Assembly (NCBI GenBank): GCA_902771155.1
Contig: CACXVS010000011.1
Location: forward strand, 1 to 64,000
DNA length: 64,000 nt
DNA from: an uncultured Prevotellaceae bacterium
GTDB taxonomy: Bacteria; Bacteroidota; Bacteroidia; Bacteroidales; Bacteroidaceae
Direction of reading: 5' to 3'
Of this stretch, positions 44,134 to 53,264 are shown piece after piece. Position 1 is the stretch's first letter, and the number at the start of each line of letters is the position of its first letter. The notes under the pieces were generated by a model. That model ran no database searches. It saw nothing but the letters and a program-made list of their open reading frames with translations, and was not told where the DNA came from. Position numbers and translations under genes: made by a program.

Positions 44134-45987
44134 ATGAAAAAGATATATTTAATGGCAATCGCGGTCCTTTTCGCAGTCGGACTGACCTCTTGCGAAGACT
44201 TCCTCGATTCCAAGAATTATACAGGAGCAACGAACGAAAACTATCCTGCTGCGCCTTCTGACCTGAACAAGGAGCTGGCTGCCCTGTATGGCGTGATGAA
44301 CCAGATGAGTACCTCTCCGCTGGAGACGCCTTGGTTCGTGAACTACATTATGTCTGATGATGCCAATGGTGCCGGTGGTACTGGTGACGTTGAGTCGCAC
44401 GCTGTTGGTCACCTGATGGCTAATAAGGAAACCATGTACGACAATGCCTGGAAGAACATCTATGTAGGTATTTCCCGTGCAAGTGCTGTCATCTATGGTG
44501 TGGATGCTTTCGACTGGACTGGTCAGGAGGCTGCCCGTAACCAGATGCTGGGTGAGGCTTACTTCATGCGTGGTCTGTTCTACCTCTGGGGCGTTCAGTT
44601 CTGGGGCGATATCCCTGCTTACTGGGCTATTGCTGCTCCCGATCCCTGTCCTCAGCTGAGCGCAGAGAACGAGATTATGCCTCATATCCTTGCCGACTTC
44701 ACCAGTGCAGCTAACCTGATGTCGCATGGTGCCACCACTCGTGGCGATGGTCATGCCACTAAGGGAGCTGCCGAGGGTATGCTGGCTCGTGCCTATATGT
44801 TCTACGAGGGCTTCTATAAAAAGGCTGGTGAGCTGGCTTCTGCCTCTCTGGCTGACGTGTCTTTCGAAGGCTTCAATCAGGAGGGTGCCGGTAACTCTCT
44901 GAGCAAGGCTCAGGTAGTTGGTTTCCTCGAGGATGCTATTAATAATGGTGGTTACAAGCTGGTTGAGGACTTCCGTCTGCTCTGGCAGTACACCAATGAG
45001 TTGACCATTAAGGACTATCCTTATGTAGCCGATCTGAAAGAGGCTGGTAAGGTATGGGCTGGTAACGGCAACGAGGAGGAGATGTTCCAGATTCAGTACA
45101 TGAACTCTAACTCCTGGAACGGTACCATCGGTATGGGATTCTGTAACCAGGTTGAGCTCTACTGCGGTCTCCGTTGCGATGCTGACGAGAACAGTCATAC
45201 AAATGGTGGTGTTGAGACCTTCCCGTTCGGACAGGGCTGGGGCCAGGGTACCATCAACGCCAATCTTTGGGATGAGTGGCCCGACAGCGACCCACGTAAG
45301 AAGGCTACCATCCTCGACGCTCCTAACGAGCTTCAGGCTTACTACTTCACAACCTCTTGTTCTGAGGATGCTGGTTACTACAACAAGAAGTGGATGTGCG
45401 TAACTTGTATGGATACCGACTTCGCAGGTCAGAGCAACTACGCTTGGTGGGGTGTATGGCGCGCACAGAACACCGACACGCCTTCTCCTAACGGTAACTC
45501 TTTCCAGGGCGACCACTTCTCTGACATCGTGCTGCTCCGTCTGGCTGACGTCATGCTGATGCACTCTGAGCTCACAGGTACCGATACCTATATGAATCAG
45601 GTTCGTGCACGTGCTGGTCTGCCTGCAACAACCTATTCTTGGCAGAACATCCAGAACGAGCGTCGTTTCGAGCTTGCCGGTGAGGGTCTGCGCTTCAACG
45701 ACCTGCGCCGCTGGTCAGGTATCGACGGTGGCACTGGCTGTCTGGCTGCAACTGCTCTGCAGAAGCAGGATGGCACACGTGTGAACTACACAGGTATTTG
45801 GACTGTGATGCATCACGGTCAGGGTGTAGGTGGCAGCAGCTGGGCACAGCGCTATGCTGATACCAACGGTTTCCTGCCGAAGCCTCCCGCACAGATTGCT
45901 ATCGTTGCTGATGCTTCTATCCTGAGCCAGAACAAGGGTTGGTACGACGGTACGGCTTGGAGTATGTCTGGTACACCAATCTATTAA
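44134..45987 (+). CDS. SusD/RagB-family nutrient-binding lipoprotein
   Basis: 617 residues with lipoprotein signal ending LTSC and the usual start CEDFLDS. Typical SusD features: N-terminal TPR helices, the AEGMLARAYMFY segment, and the C-terminal NERRFELAGEGLRFNDLRRW signature. Forms a lid over the SusC-like barrel on the cell surface. Lies 28 nt after susC. The lid surface contains many Trp/Tyr residues, consistent with carbohydrate binding, but the ligand cannot be read from sequence. Confidence 0.93.
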   Translation: MKKIYLMAIAVLFAVGLTSCEDFLDSKNYTGATNENYPAAPSDLNKELAALYGVMNQMSTSPLETPWFVNYIMSDDANGAGGTGDVESHAVGHLMANKETMYDNAWKNIYVGISRASAVIYGVDAFDWTGQEAARNQMLGEAYFMRGLFYLWGVQFWGDIPAYWAIAAPDPCPQLSAENEIMPHILADFTSAANLMSHGATTRGDGHATKGAAEGMLARAYMFYEGFYKKAGELASASLADVSFEGFNQEGAGNSLSKAQVVGFLEDAINNGGYKLVEDFRLLWQYTNELTIKDYPYVADLKEAGKVWAGNGNEEEMFQIQYMNSNSWNGTIGMGFCNQVELYCGLRCDADENSHTNGGVETFPFGQGWGQGTINANLWDEWPDSDPRKKATILDAPNELQAYYFTTSCSEDAGYYNKKWMCVTCMDTDFAGQSNYAWWGVWRAQNTDTPSPNGNSFQGDHFSDIVLLRLADVMLMHSELTGTDTYMNQVRARAGLPATTYSWQNIQNERRFELAGEGLRFNDLRRWSGIDGGTGCLAATALQKQDGTRVNYTGIWTVMHHGQGVGGSSWAQRYADTNGFLPKPPAQIAIVADASILSQNKGWYDGTAWSMSGTPIY

Positions 45988-46023
45988 TTAAGAGTTACTA
46001 ATTAAGAATTAAGAAATTGCAAT
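45985..46023 (+). repeat. AT-rich degenerate repeat at the susD/lipoprotein junction
   Basis: TAATTAAG, AGTTAC, TAATTAAG, AATTAAG, AAATTG, CAAT, from the susD stop (TAA) to the next ATG. Irregular 6-8 bp units. Confidence 0.4.
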
Positions 46024-47565
46024 ATGAAAAAATCAATATTATTGATCGCAGTAGCGCTGGGCATGCTGACGGCTTGTAATCCTATCAAGGACGACGGCAG
46101 CATGGACATCGACAACTTCACCTCTGCTAATCTGCTTGATGGTGCTACGTTCTCGCAGTATGCTGACGAGGCTTGCACAGAGGCCAAGGCCGACGGTAAC
46201 TGGATTAAGTATAGTGTACCCAAGGCATCGAGTCTGTATATCTATTATCTGAAGGCTGATGGTTCAGAGTTCAAACTCGCCAGCAGTCAAGGTGCTGGTG
46301 TGTTCAACTTCGTGCCTGCACGTGGTTCTGATCCTAATCAGACTGTTTATTTCAAGTATATCAATGCCGACCTCGAAGAGACCGTTGCTTCTAAGGACTT
46401 CACCGTTGAAGTGGCTGGTGAGCTGAATCCAGAGATTCGTCTCCTCGCTTCTAACGACTATGGTAAGAAGACCTGGAAGTGGGATCCCACAGTTGCTAAT
46501 ACTGGTGGCGTAGTCTGGGGTAACATGGGTTACTGCGGTGGCGCAGGTGCTGATGTAGGTCTCGCTGGTAATGGCCAGTGGTGGGGTGTTGTTGCTGAGT
46601 CAGAGACTGAGGCAGGTTCTGGTAACGGCTTCCTACAGCAGTTACAGCACACAGAGGATGGGGCTTACCATGGTGATGGTAATGTGGAGGCCTCTCGCAT
46701 GGTCTTTACGGAAGACGGTATCCTCACAGCTTATGATGCCGATGGTAATGTAATCCGTTCTGATTCTTATGCTGTTGAGGGTTATGATCCCAATGGTGAA
46801 TGGAAGGTTGGTGACCTGGTTACCAAGGCTATCCTATGGCCGTATGAGATCAACTCTGGCGGTAACATTCCTGGACGCTATGAGATTTGCTATCTGACAG
46901 CTGATAAGATGACCCTCGTATATCCTGATGGTGGCGACTTCGGTGGCCTCGGTGGCTGGGGTGAAGCTACATTCTGGCACTTCTCTAGCAACACCGATCT
47001 TAGTGGTATGGCTGCTGGTTACGAAGGTGGTAAGGACTGGACATGGGATTCTGGTGTTGATGCTGATGGCAATGCGCTTGTTGTTTGGGGTAACATGGGT
47101 TACTGTGGTGGCGCAGGTTCTGCTGTTGGACTCAATCACGAAGGCCAGTGGTGGGGTGTTGTTGCTGAGACTGAGACTGAGGCTGGCAGTGGCAATGGCT
47201 TCATGCAGCAGTTACAGCACACCAACGACGGTGCTGCTCACGGTGATGAGAGCATGGATGCCTTCATGACCCTGAATGTTGATGGAACGATTGTTCGCCA
47301 TGCTGGTGATGGTTCTGTTATCAACAGTGGTACATTCGAGCTCGTTCCTGTTGAAGGTAATGATTGGAAGGTTGCTGACCTGAACACGACAGCTGGTACC
47401 ATCTTGTGGCCGTATGAGATCAACTCTGGTGGTAACATGCCTACCACCTTCGAGGTTTGCTATCTGACAGGTTCTAAGATGTGCCTGGTTTATCCTGACG
47501 GTGGTGACTTCGGTAGCCTCGGTGGTTGGGGTGAAGCTAGCTTCTGGCACTTCAAGGCTAAGTAA
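46024..47565 (+). CDS. Surface lipoprotein with two tandem ~170-aa repeats (SusE/F position)
   Basis: 513 residues: lipoprotein signal (MKKSILLIAVALGMLTAC), an N-terminal SusE-like Ig domain (about 30-135), then two long repeats (about 150-320 and 335-513). Each repeat holds VWGNMGYCGGAG, GQWWGVVAE, SGNGF-x-QQLQHT, ILWPYEINSGGN and LVYPDGGDFG followed by LGGWGEA-x-FWHF. The density of Trp and Gly and two Cys per repeat suggests carbohydrate-binding modules. By position it is the SusE/SusF-like surface glycan-binding protein of the operon. I do not recognise the repeat as a named domain. Followed by a strong terminator. Confidence 0.78.
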   Translation: MKKSILLIAVALGMLTACNPIKDDGSMDIDNFTSANLLDGATFSQYADEACTEAKADGNWIKYSVPKASSLYIYYLKADGSEFKLASSQGAGVFNFVPARGSDPNQTVYFKYINADLEETVASKDFTVEVAGELNPEIRLLASNDYGKKTWKWDPTVANTGGVVWGNMGYCGGAGADVGLAGNGQWWGVVAESETEAGSGNGFLQQLQHTEDGAYHGDGNVEASRMVFTEDGILTAYDADGNVIRSDSYAVEGYDPNGEWKVGDLVTKAILWPYEINSGGNIPGRYEICYLTADKMTLVYPDGGDFGGLGGWGEATFWHFSSNTDLSGMAAGYEGGKDWTWDSGVDADGNALVVWGNMGYCGGAGSAVGLNHEGQWWGVVAETETEAGSGNGFMQQLQHTNDGAAHGDESMDAFMTLNVDGTIVRHAGDGSVINSGTFELVPVEGNDWKVADLNTTAGTILWPYEINSGGNMPTTFEVCYLTGSKMCLVYPDGGDFGSLGGWGEASFWHFKAK

Positions 47566-47594
47566 TCTGGCTTAAGATTAAATATTCTATAATG

Positions 47595-47636
47595 ACCGCC
47601 CTGCAACGATCAACCGTTGCGGGGCGGTATTTTTTT
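47595..47636 (+). terminator. Strong terminator of the SusC-SusD operon
   Basis: 14-bp stem ACCGCCCTGCAACG / CGTTGCGGGGCGGT (one T-G pair), 6-nt loop ATCAAC, then A and seven T. Confidence 0.92.
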
Positions 47637-47703
47637 GTGGCTTTTATTTTATGCCGTTGATACCCTTACAAAATGTTTTTTGTACGGGTAGATTTTTTCA
47701 TTT

Positions 47704-47779
47704 CAAAGTTTGAAACGAACATACCAAAGTTTGAAACGTACGTACCAAAGTTTGAAACTTACATACCAAAGTTTGAAAC
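47704..47779 (+). repeat. Four 21-bp iterons, core CAAAGTTTGAAAC
   Basis: CAAAGTTTGAAAC begins at 47704, 47725, 47746 and 47767: exactly 21 bp, two helical turns, apart. The core GTTT-G-AAAC is a palindrome with a central base. The 8-bp spacers (GAACATAC, GTACGTAC, TTACATAC) are also similar. About 95 bp upstream of the promoter at 47875; looks like an array of operator sites. Confidence 0.85.
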
Positions 47780-47874
47780 GGAAAATTTAAGGAAGGATAA
47801 TATGCCCGTTACAAGTAGTTTTTGCCTGGCTTGCAATGTTATCTTCTATCGTCTGGAAATAATCCCGCAAAACA

Positions 47875-47907
47875 TTTGGAAGAGAGAGAAATAATGTGTA
47901 CTTTTGC
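47875..47907 (+). promoter_or_regulatory. Promoter of the first DUF6057/haem-propeller module
   Basis: -33 TTTG (47875-47878), 20-nt spacer, -7 TACTTTTGC (47899-47907). The ATG at 47916 is 8 nt after the -7 element, so the transcript is nearly leaderless. Confidence 0.7.
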
Positions 47908-47915
47908 AGCTGAAT

Positions 47916-49397
47916 ATGAAAAAGAGGATAGGAAACTACTACAACTGGGGACTGTCGGTGCTGGTGGGCATCGGTATGTTCTTGTTTTGGTATGTGGCTT
48001 ATCCCCATGCCCTTTCGTATCAGGAACAGTACCAACTTTTCCTCTGGACGGGTGACTATTTCTGGGAGCGGGTGAGCTTGCCTGGTGGCTTGGCTGACTG
48101 GCTGGGAGAGTTTATCGTGCAGTTCTATTACGTGGAGTGGCTGGGGGCTTTGCTTTTGGCTTTGCTCTTTGTGGCTCTGCAGCGACTGGTGGCCAGGTTG
48201 TTGCCTGAGGGGGTCTGGTGCCTGCTCAGTGTAGTGCCAGTGGTGCTACTCTTGTGGCTGATGGGCGACATCAATGTGCTGTTGTCGTTGCCCGTTGCCA
48301 TCGTCCTGGCTTTGGCATTGGCTTCTATCCGTTGGCCTAAACGGCTCTTCTGGCTCGACGTGCTGATCGTGCCATTGGCCTATTGGCTGATCGGTCCTGC
48401 CGTATGGCTGTATGTCGTGATCCGGGTGATACAGTTGAGTTGGAAGCAGCTCTGGACGGCTTGTTGGCTGGTGGCAGTGCAACTGATGGCCTATGCCTGG
48501 CTGTTGCCCCAGTGGCCGTTGGATATGGTGATGACGGGTCTGAACTACTACCGCATTCCCCTGCACCATCCCCAGTGGAATGGTTATGATAAGGATATGT
48601 ACGAGTTGATCCGTATGGATTACCTTGTCAGAAACGAGCGTTGGGATGAGATTGTGAAACGAGCTGGGCAGTATCAGGTCAGGACACCGTTCTGGTCGAA
48701 CTGTGTGAATCTGGCTCTGTCGCAGAAACGGTTGTTGGCTGATCGTATGTTCGACTTCTACCAGAGTGGGGAAGATGCGCTGATCATGCCCCGAGTGAGA
48801 GACCTCACCTCGATGCTGCCATCGGCAGAGGCTTTCTGGCGCTTAGGAATGGTGAACTCTGCCCAGCGCTATATGTTTGACACCCAGGAGTCGATTTTGA
48901 ATGACAGGAAGAGTGGGCGCTGTACCAAGCGCATTGCTGAGTGTATGCTGGTGAATGGTCATTACAAGACGGCCTGTAAGCAACTCGACCTGCTGAAGAA
49001 ATCGCTCTTCTATCGTGGTTGGGCTGAGGAGGCCGAGGCGCTGATGGCTGATGAGGCGAAGATGAACGCCCACCCTGTGTATGGCAAGTTGCGTCAACTG
49101 AGATATAAGGAGAATTTCCTGTATAACTATGAGGAGATGGACAAGATGTTAGGACTGCTCTTTATGAACAACAACCAGAACAAGATGGCGCTCGACTATT
49201 TCCTGGCGCAGTTGCTGTTGAAGGGAGATATGAGAAGTTTCCAGCAGTACTTAGGTCTGGCCCAGCAATATGGTGGTTATCGTCAGATGCCGCTGGGTTA
49301 TCAGGACGTGATGCGTTGTATCCAGGCTCAGGGTAACGTGCCAGGTTCGCCCTTTGCCAATTATGCCAAAAGAATGATAGAAGGAAAAAGGCCATGA
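47916..49397 (+). CDS. Polytopic membrane protein, DUF6057-like (copy 1)
   Basis: 493 residues from the ATG at 47916. The N-terminal ~240 residues form about 8-10 membrane helices; the rest is soluble and helical with TPR-like pairs (FWRLGMVNSAQRYMFDTQE, MLVNGHYKTACKQLDLLKK). A shared motif after helix 1, YPHALSYQEQYQLFLWTGDY, and PGGLADWLGEFIVQFYY recur in two more copies at 51534 and 56335. I recall this family as DUF6057; its function is unknown to me. The stop overlaps the ATG of a haem-propeller lipoprotein (ATGA), so the two products are made together and probably form a complex. Confidence 0.8.
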   Translation: MKKRIGNYYNWGLSVLVGIGMFLFWYVAYPHALSYQEQYQLFLWTGDYFWERVSLPGGLADWLGEFIVQFYYVEWLGALLLALLFVALQRLVARLLPEGVWCLLSVVPVVLLLWLMGDINVLLSLPVAIVLALALASIRWPKRLFWLDVLIVPLAYWLIGPAVWLYVVIRVIQLSWKQLWTACWLVAVQLMAYAWLLPQWPLDMVMTGLNYYRIPLHHPQWNGYDKDMYELIRMDYLVRNERWDEIVKRAGQYQVRTPFWSNCVNLALSQKRLLADRMFDFYQSGEDALIMPRVRDLTSMLPSAEAFWRLGMVNSAQRYMFDTQESILNDRKSGRCTKRIAECMLVNGHYKTACKQLDLLKKSLFYRGWAEEAEALMADEAKMNAHPVYGKLRQLRYKENFLYNYEEMDKMLGLLFMNNNQNKMALDYFLAQLLLKGDMRSFQQYLGLAQQYGGYRQMPLGYQDVMRCIQAQGNVPGSPFANYAKRMIEGKRP

Positions 49398-50857
49398 AAC
49401 GATTCTTATATATTATAATAGGTATATGGCTGATGGTGGCCTGCACTTCGACACCGACGGATGTGGTGAAGGTGGAGCAGTTGCCTGAGATCTATCCCGA
49501 TTATATCGGGGTGACGATTCCTGCTGATATCGCCCCCCTGAACTTCAACTTTGCTGACGAGACGATCGACTGCATGGATGTGGTGGCTAAAGGCAGCAAG
49601 GGTGGCGAGATACATGCCAATGGAGCCTGGACAGACTTCAATATCGACGACTGGCATGAACTGACGGCGCAGAATCAAGGTGGAAAGATCGCATTTACAG
49701 TTTGTGTCGAGAAAGACGGCCAGTGGAAACAATATCAGGATTTCGAGGTGACGGTAAGTCCTTACAGCCTTGAGGAGTGGGGATTGACCTATCGCCGTAT
49801 CAAACCCGGCTATGAGGTGGGTGGCGATATCGGTATCTACCAGCGCGACCTGAGTACTTTCGACGAGTATGCCATCCTGACGGAAACGGTGGTGCCAGGG
49901 CGCTGCTTTAACTGTCATACGGCCAATCGCACGAATCCCAACCGTATCACCATGCAGATGCGTGGCGAGGGTGGTGGAACGCTGATCCAGAAAGACGGTC
50001 GCCAGACTTGGGTGGAGACGAAGACAGACTCCACGAAGGCAGCTGGCTCGTACAGCTACTGGCATCCTGCAGGCGATTATGTGGCACTGGCCGTGAACTC
50101 CGTACATCAGAGTTTCTTCACGGGTACAGGGCAGCGCATCGAGGTGTATCATAAGTTCAGTAATGTAGAGGTGCTCGACACCCGCAGCAACGAACTGATT
50201 CTCTCACCGCTGTTGCAGACGGAGGACCTGGAAATCTTCCCGGCCTTCTCGCACGATGGACGGTGGCTTTATTACAGCTCTTCGAAGCCCTGTCGTGTGC
50301 CAGCAGAATATGAAAAGGTAAAATGCTCCCTCTGTCGGATTAGTTTTGATGCAGAGAAAGGCGTCTTTGGTGAGGAGGTGGATACCCTGTTGAACGGGCC
50401 TACTACGGATCAAAGCTATGTATTGGCACGTCCGTCTTATGATGGCAAGTGGCTGATGTATTGTGTGAGCAGTCGTGGTAACTTCCCCGTAAGTCAGAAT
50501 GATGCCGACCTGTGGCTGATGGATCTGAAAACGGGTGAGAGTCGTGAACTTAAGGAACTGAACACTCCTCAGAGCGAGAGCTATCATAACTGGAGTGGCA
50601 ACAGCCACTGGTTTGTGTTCAGCAGCAAACGCGAGGACGGCATGTACACCAAGGCCTATCTGGCTAGCATCGATGAGAAGGGGCGGGTATCGAAACCTTT
50701 CCTGCTGCCCCAGAGGAATCCCCGGAAGTTCTATCGGGAGATGATGGACGCCTATAACTGTCCTGACTTTACGAAGGTGAAGGTGGAGATGGATGCGCAT
50801 GAGGCCTATCGGCAAGTGTTTGACAATAAGAGAGAACTGGTGAAGGTGAAGAATTGA
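49394..50857 (+). CDS. CxxCH haem-c / PD40-propeller lipoprotein (copy 1)
   Basis: 487 residues. Lipoprotein signal (LMVAC), an N-terminal beta region (about 25-150; PEIYPDYIGVTIPADIAPLN), one haem-c motif C171-F-N-C-H175, then TolB/PD40-like propeller repeats (FPAFSHDGRWLYYSSS, ARPSYDGKWLMY, NWSGNSHWFVFSSKREDG). A single covalent haem next to a WD-like propeller on the periplasmic or surface side suggests electron transfer or haem-dependent sensing. Translationally coupled to the membrane protein before it. Paralogues at 53323 and 54856. Confidence 0.83.
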   Translation: MKRFLYIIIGIWLMVACTSTPTDVVKVEQLPEIYPDYIGVTIPADIAPLNFNFADETIDCMDVVAKGSKGGEIHANGAWTDFNIDDWHELTAQNQGGKIAFTVCVEKDGQWKQYQDFEVTVSPYSLEEWGLTYRRIKPGYEVGGDIGIYQRDLSTFDEYAILTETVVPGRCFNCHTANRTNPNRITMQMRGEGGGTLIQKDGRQTWVETKTDSTKAAGSYSYWHPAGDYVALAVNSVHQSFFTGTGQRIEVYHKFSNVEVLDTRSNELILSPLLQTEDLEIFPAFSHDGRWLYYSSSKPCRVPAEYEKVKCSLCRISFDAEKGVFGEEVDTLLNGPTTDQSYVLARPSYDGKWLMYCVSSRGNFPVSQNDADLWLMDLKTGESRELKELNTPQSESYHNWSGNSHWFVFSSKREDGMYTKAYLASIDEKGRVSKPFLLPQRNPRKFYREMMDAYNCPDFTKVKVEMDAHEAYRQVFDNKRELVKVKN

Positions 50858-50896
50858 AGAACTGAAGAATTGAAGAATTGAAGGATTGAAATAGCG
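50848..50896 (+). repeat. Octad junction array (6 x 8 bp)
   Basis: GAAGAATT, GAAGAACT, GAAGAATT, GAAGAATT, GAAGGATT, GAAATAGC, then G and the next ATG. The TGA stop of the haem-propeller gene is formed at the boundary of units 1 and 2. Confidence 0.7.
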
Positions 50897-51556
50897 ATGA
50901 AAAAGATTCTATTGTGTTTTATGACGGTGGCAACTTTGACGATGTTCTGCAGTTGTCAACAGGTTAATGATGGAAAGTTCCATGTTGAGGGTGTAGTAAA
51001 CGGAGAACAGTATGAGGGTAAGCGCATCTTCATCGTACCGCTCTATGGTAAGAAAACGGCAGAATATGTGGATTCAATGGAGATTACCAATGGTAAGTTC
51101 CATTTTACCAAAGACTCGATGCAAATGTACAAGATACTGCTCGACTACCACTACCGCATGGGTATTCAGCCATTGCTGGTGGTAGGTGAGCCTGGTACTA
51201 TCAAGGTGGTGATCGACAGTGTAAGTCATGCTTCAGGAACTCCTCAGAACGACTCGCTGGAGAAATGGAAGGTGCGCACAGAGATGCACAACCGTGAGTT
51301 GGGTAAGATGCGCAAGTTTATTGTTGACCTGAAGAAACAAGGCGACACCGTTCAGGCTAAATACATAGCCCAGCGTGCCGACAGTTTCCATCTGGTGTAT
51401 AAGAACTACACCCGTCGGATGGCCAAGAATATGGAGGGACAGACGCTGGGTGACTTCCTGAAAGATATGTATCCGCTGACCTATAAGCGGAAGTATCCTG
51501 ACGGACGTACCGTAACGATCAATGCCGATACGAATGAAGAAATCCCTGAGCAATAG
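50897..51556 (+). CDS. DUF4369-type lipoprotein
   Basis: 219 residues: lipoprotein signal (MFCSC), then a DUF4369-like beta domain (about 30-115: FHVEGVVNG..EGKRIFIVPLY, VDSMEITNGKFHFTKD) and a charged helical part. DUF4369 is often fused to or near thioredoxin/TlpA-like proteins, but no CxxC domain is present here. Lies between module copies 1 and 2, and its last 23 nt overlap the start of the second membrane-protein gene. Possible accessory lipoprotein of the haem-propeller system. Confidence 0.78.
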   Translation: MKKILLCFMTVATLTMFCSCQQVNDGKFHVEGVVNGEQYEGKRIFIVPLYGKKTAEYVDSMEITNGKFHFTKDSMQMYKILLDYHYRMGIQPLLVVGEPGTIKVVIDSVSHASGTPQNDSLEKWKVRTEMHNRELGKMRKFIVDLKKQGDTVQAKYIAQRADSFHLVYKNYTRRMAKNMEGQTLGDFLKDMYPLTYKRKYPDGRTVTINADTNEEIPEQ

Positions 51557-53264
51557 TCTGTCGAAGTACGGTCCTTGGCTGCTGGTGCTGGTCCTTGGTG
51601 TGGTGGTGTTCCTGTTCTGGAGATTCCGCTACCCCTTCGCGCTGGCTTACCATGAGCAGTTCCAGCTGTTCCTCTTCGATGGCGACTATTTCTGTGAGCG
51701 CATGGCTGAGCCAGGTGGGCTGGCCAGGTATATCGCAGAGTTCCTCGTGCAGTTCTATAACAATGTGACCATTGGCGCTTTGGTGCTTGCCTTGCTCTTT
51801 ATGCTGTTGGTGGTCACCATGGGGAAGGTGGTCTTCGTGGACAGACCGGAACGAAAGGAGCGCTTTCAGGATACCTTCCTCCTCTGTATGATCCCTCTCA
51901 TCCTGCTGTGGTACACGATGGGTGATGAGAGTGTGATGCTCACTTATGCCGTGGCATTCGAGTTGGCTCTGTTGGCCATTATCCTTTGGAGGCGTCTGGC
52001 TCCTCAGAACAAGGTCTTCAGGTGGGTGGTCATGCTGGTCATGATACCCCTGCTCTATTGGCTCATTGGCCCGTTGGTGCTCATGGTAGCCCTGTTCCTG
52101 ACGCCCTGGCCGTTGGCGGTAGCAGCTCTCGTCTATGGCGTCGCCCTCATTCTGGCGAGTGCGTGGGTGTTGCCTTACCCGTTGCAGAGACTGCTGCTTG
52201 GTGTGGGCTATTACCGTTACCCTGAGTCGTTGCCTTATGCACTGATGGGTCTGCCCCTGTTGGTGCTTCTGTTCCACTGGCTTTATCGCAGAGGCTATCT
52301 CTACTGGCTCAAGCCTGGTCTGTTGCTGGCGTTTGTGCTCATCCTGGGCGGCTTGTTGGTGCCCGTTGGGTTTGATGAGAGGAAATACGAACTCATCGAA
52401 TACGACTATCTGGTAAGGGCTAACGACTGGCAGGGTATCATTGCCAAGGCTGAGCAGAAGAGACCCGACCTGCCGATGAGTGTCAGTGCTACTAACCTTG
52501 CTCTGGCGATGACGAACCAGCTGGGTGATCGTGCCTTCGACTTCTACCAGCGGGGCAGTCAGGGACTGCTCCCTAAGTTCGAACGTAACTTCGCCACGAC
52601 ACAGCTGACGGGTGAGATCTATTTCCATCTAGGACTGGTGAACACGGCCCAGCGTTTCGCCTTCGAGGCGATGGAGGCCATACCTAATTATAATAAGAGT
52701 GCACGGGCCGTGAAACGACTGGCAGAGACGAACCTCATCAACGGGCAGTACGACGTGGCCCGTAAGTATCTGCAGATGCTCGAGAAGACCATCTTCTATC
52801 GCCGTTGGGCTCAGCGTACGATGGACATGTTGGGCGACGAGAAGGCTATCGATGCACATCCGCTCTATGGTACCATGCGCCAGTATCGGCTACAGGAGGA
52901 CTTCCTCTTCAGCGACCGGGAGCTCGACAAGATCTGTGGACAGCTATTCTTGCACAATCAGCAGAACCGGATGGCAGCCCAGTATCTGGTGATGCTGCCC
53001 TTGCTCGAAGCTGATATGTCCCGTTTTATGCAGTATATGCAGGTGGTTCAGAGTAAGATCAGCTATAACCCCCGCCATTGTCAGGAGGGTATTGCCTTCG
53101 CCTTTATGCAGAGGCGCCAGCAGCCCCCACAGGGTGTGGTCAGCCCGATGATTCTCCAGCAGATGAATGAGTTTACACGAGCCTATTCCTCTGGTGGCAA
53201 GACTGCTCCCGGACTGCAGCAGTTCAGGAATACGGTATGGTACTATTTGGTTTGTAGTGAATAG
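51534..53264 (+). CDS. Polytopic membrane protein, DUF6057-like (copy 2)
   Basis: 576 residues from the ATG at 51534 (an ATG at 51522 is also possible; both overlap the previous gene). Same plan as copy 1: about 10-12 membrane helices with YPFALAYHEQFQLFLFDGDY and PGGLARYIAEFLVQFY, then a TPR-like helical region (IYFHLGLVNTAQRFAFEAME, LINGQYDVARKYLQML). About 80 residues longer than copy 1, with extra membrane helices in the middle. Its stop codon is formed by the first unit of the array at 53257. Confidence 0.8.
   Translation: MKKSLSNSLSKYGPWLLVLVLGVVVFLFWRFRYPFALAYHEQFQLFLFDGDYFCERMAEPGGLARYIAEFLVQFYNNVTIGALVLALLFMLLVVTMGKVVFVDRPERKERFQDTFLLCMIPLILLWYTMGDESVMLTYAVAFELALLAIILWRRLAPQNKVFRWVVMLVMIPLLYWLIGPLVLMVALFLTPWPLAVAALVYGVALILASAWVLPYPLQRLLLGVGYYRYPESLPYALMGLPLLVLLFHWLYRRGYLYWLKPGLLLAFVLILGGLLVPVGFDERKYELIEYDYLVRANDWQGIIAKAEQKRPDLPMSVSATNLALAMTNQLGDRAFDFYQRGSQGLLPKFERNFATTQLTGEIYFHLGLVNTAQRFAFEAMEAIPNYNKSARAVKRLAETNLINGQYDVARKYLQMLEKTIFYRRWAQRTMDMLGDEKAIDAHPLYGTMRQYRLQEDFLFSDRELDKICGQLFLHNQQNRMAAQYLVMLPLLEADMSRFMQYMQVVQSKISYNPRHCQEGIAFAFMQRRQQPPQGVVSPMILQQMNEFTRAYSSGGKTAPGLQQFRNTVWYYLVCSE

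Larger units (their letters stand above)
47566..47915 (+). other. 350-nt intergenic region with iterons and promoter
   Basis: Between the SusCD operon and the first DUF6057-like gene. Holds the terminator (47595-47636), four 21-bp iterons (47704-47779) and a promoter (47875-47907). An open frame over the iterons (KFETYVP-type heptapeptide repeats) looks like a by-product of the 21-bp period rather than a gene. Confidence 0.7.

Noticed and set aside
44149..45564. 471-codon open frame antisense to the SusD-like gene
   Set aside because: Shadow of a strongly codon-biased gene; no signal, domain or promoter, and the sense strand codes a complete SusD.
47704..47779. CRISPR-like repeat array
   Set aside because: Units are 21 bp with 8-bp similar spacers; no cas genes and no unique spacers.
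47673..47894. 73-codon frame with KFETYVP-type heptapeptide repeats
   Set aside because: It only mirrors the 21-bp iterons and runs into the next promoter; no ribosome site.
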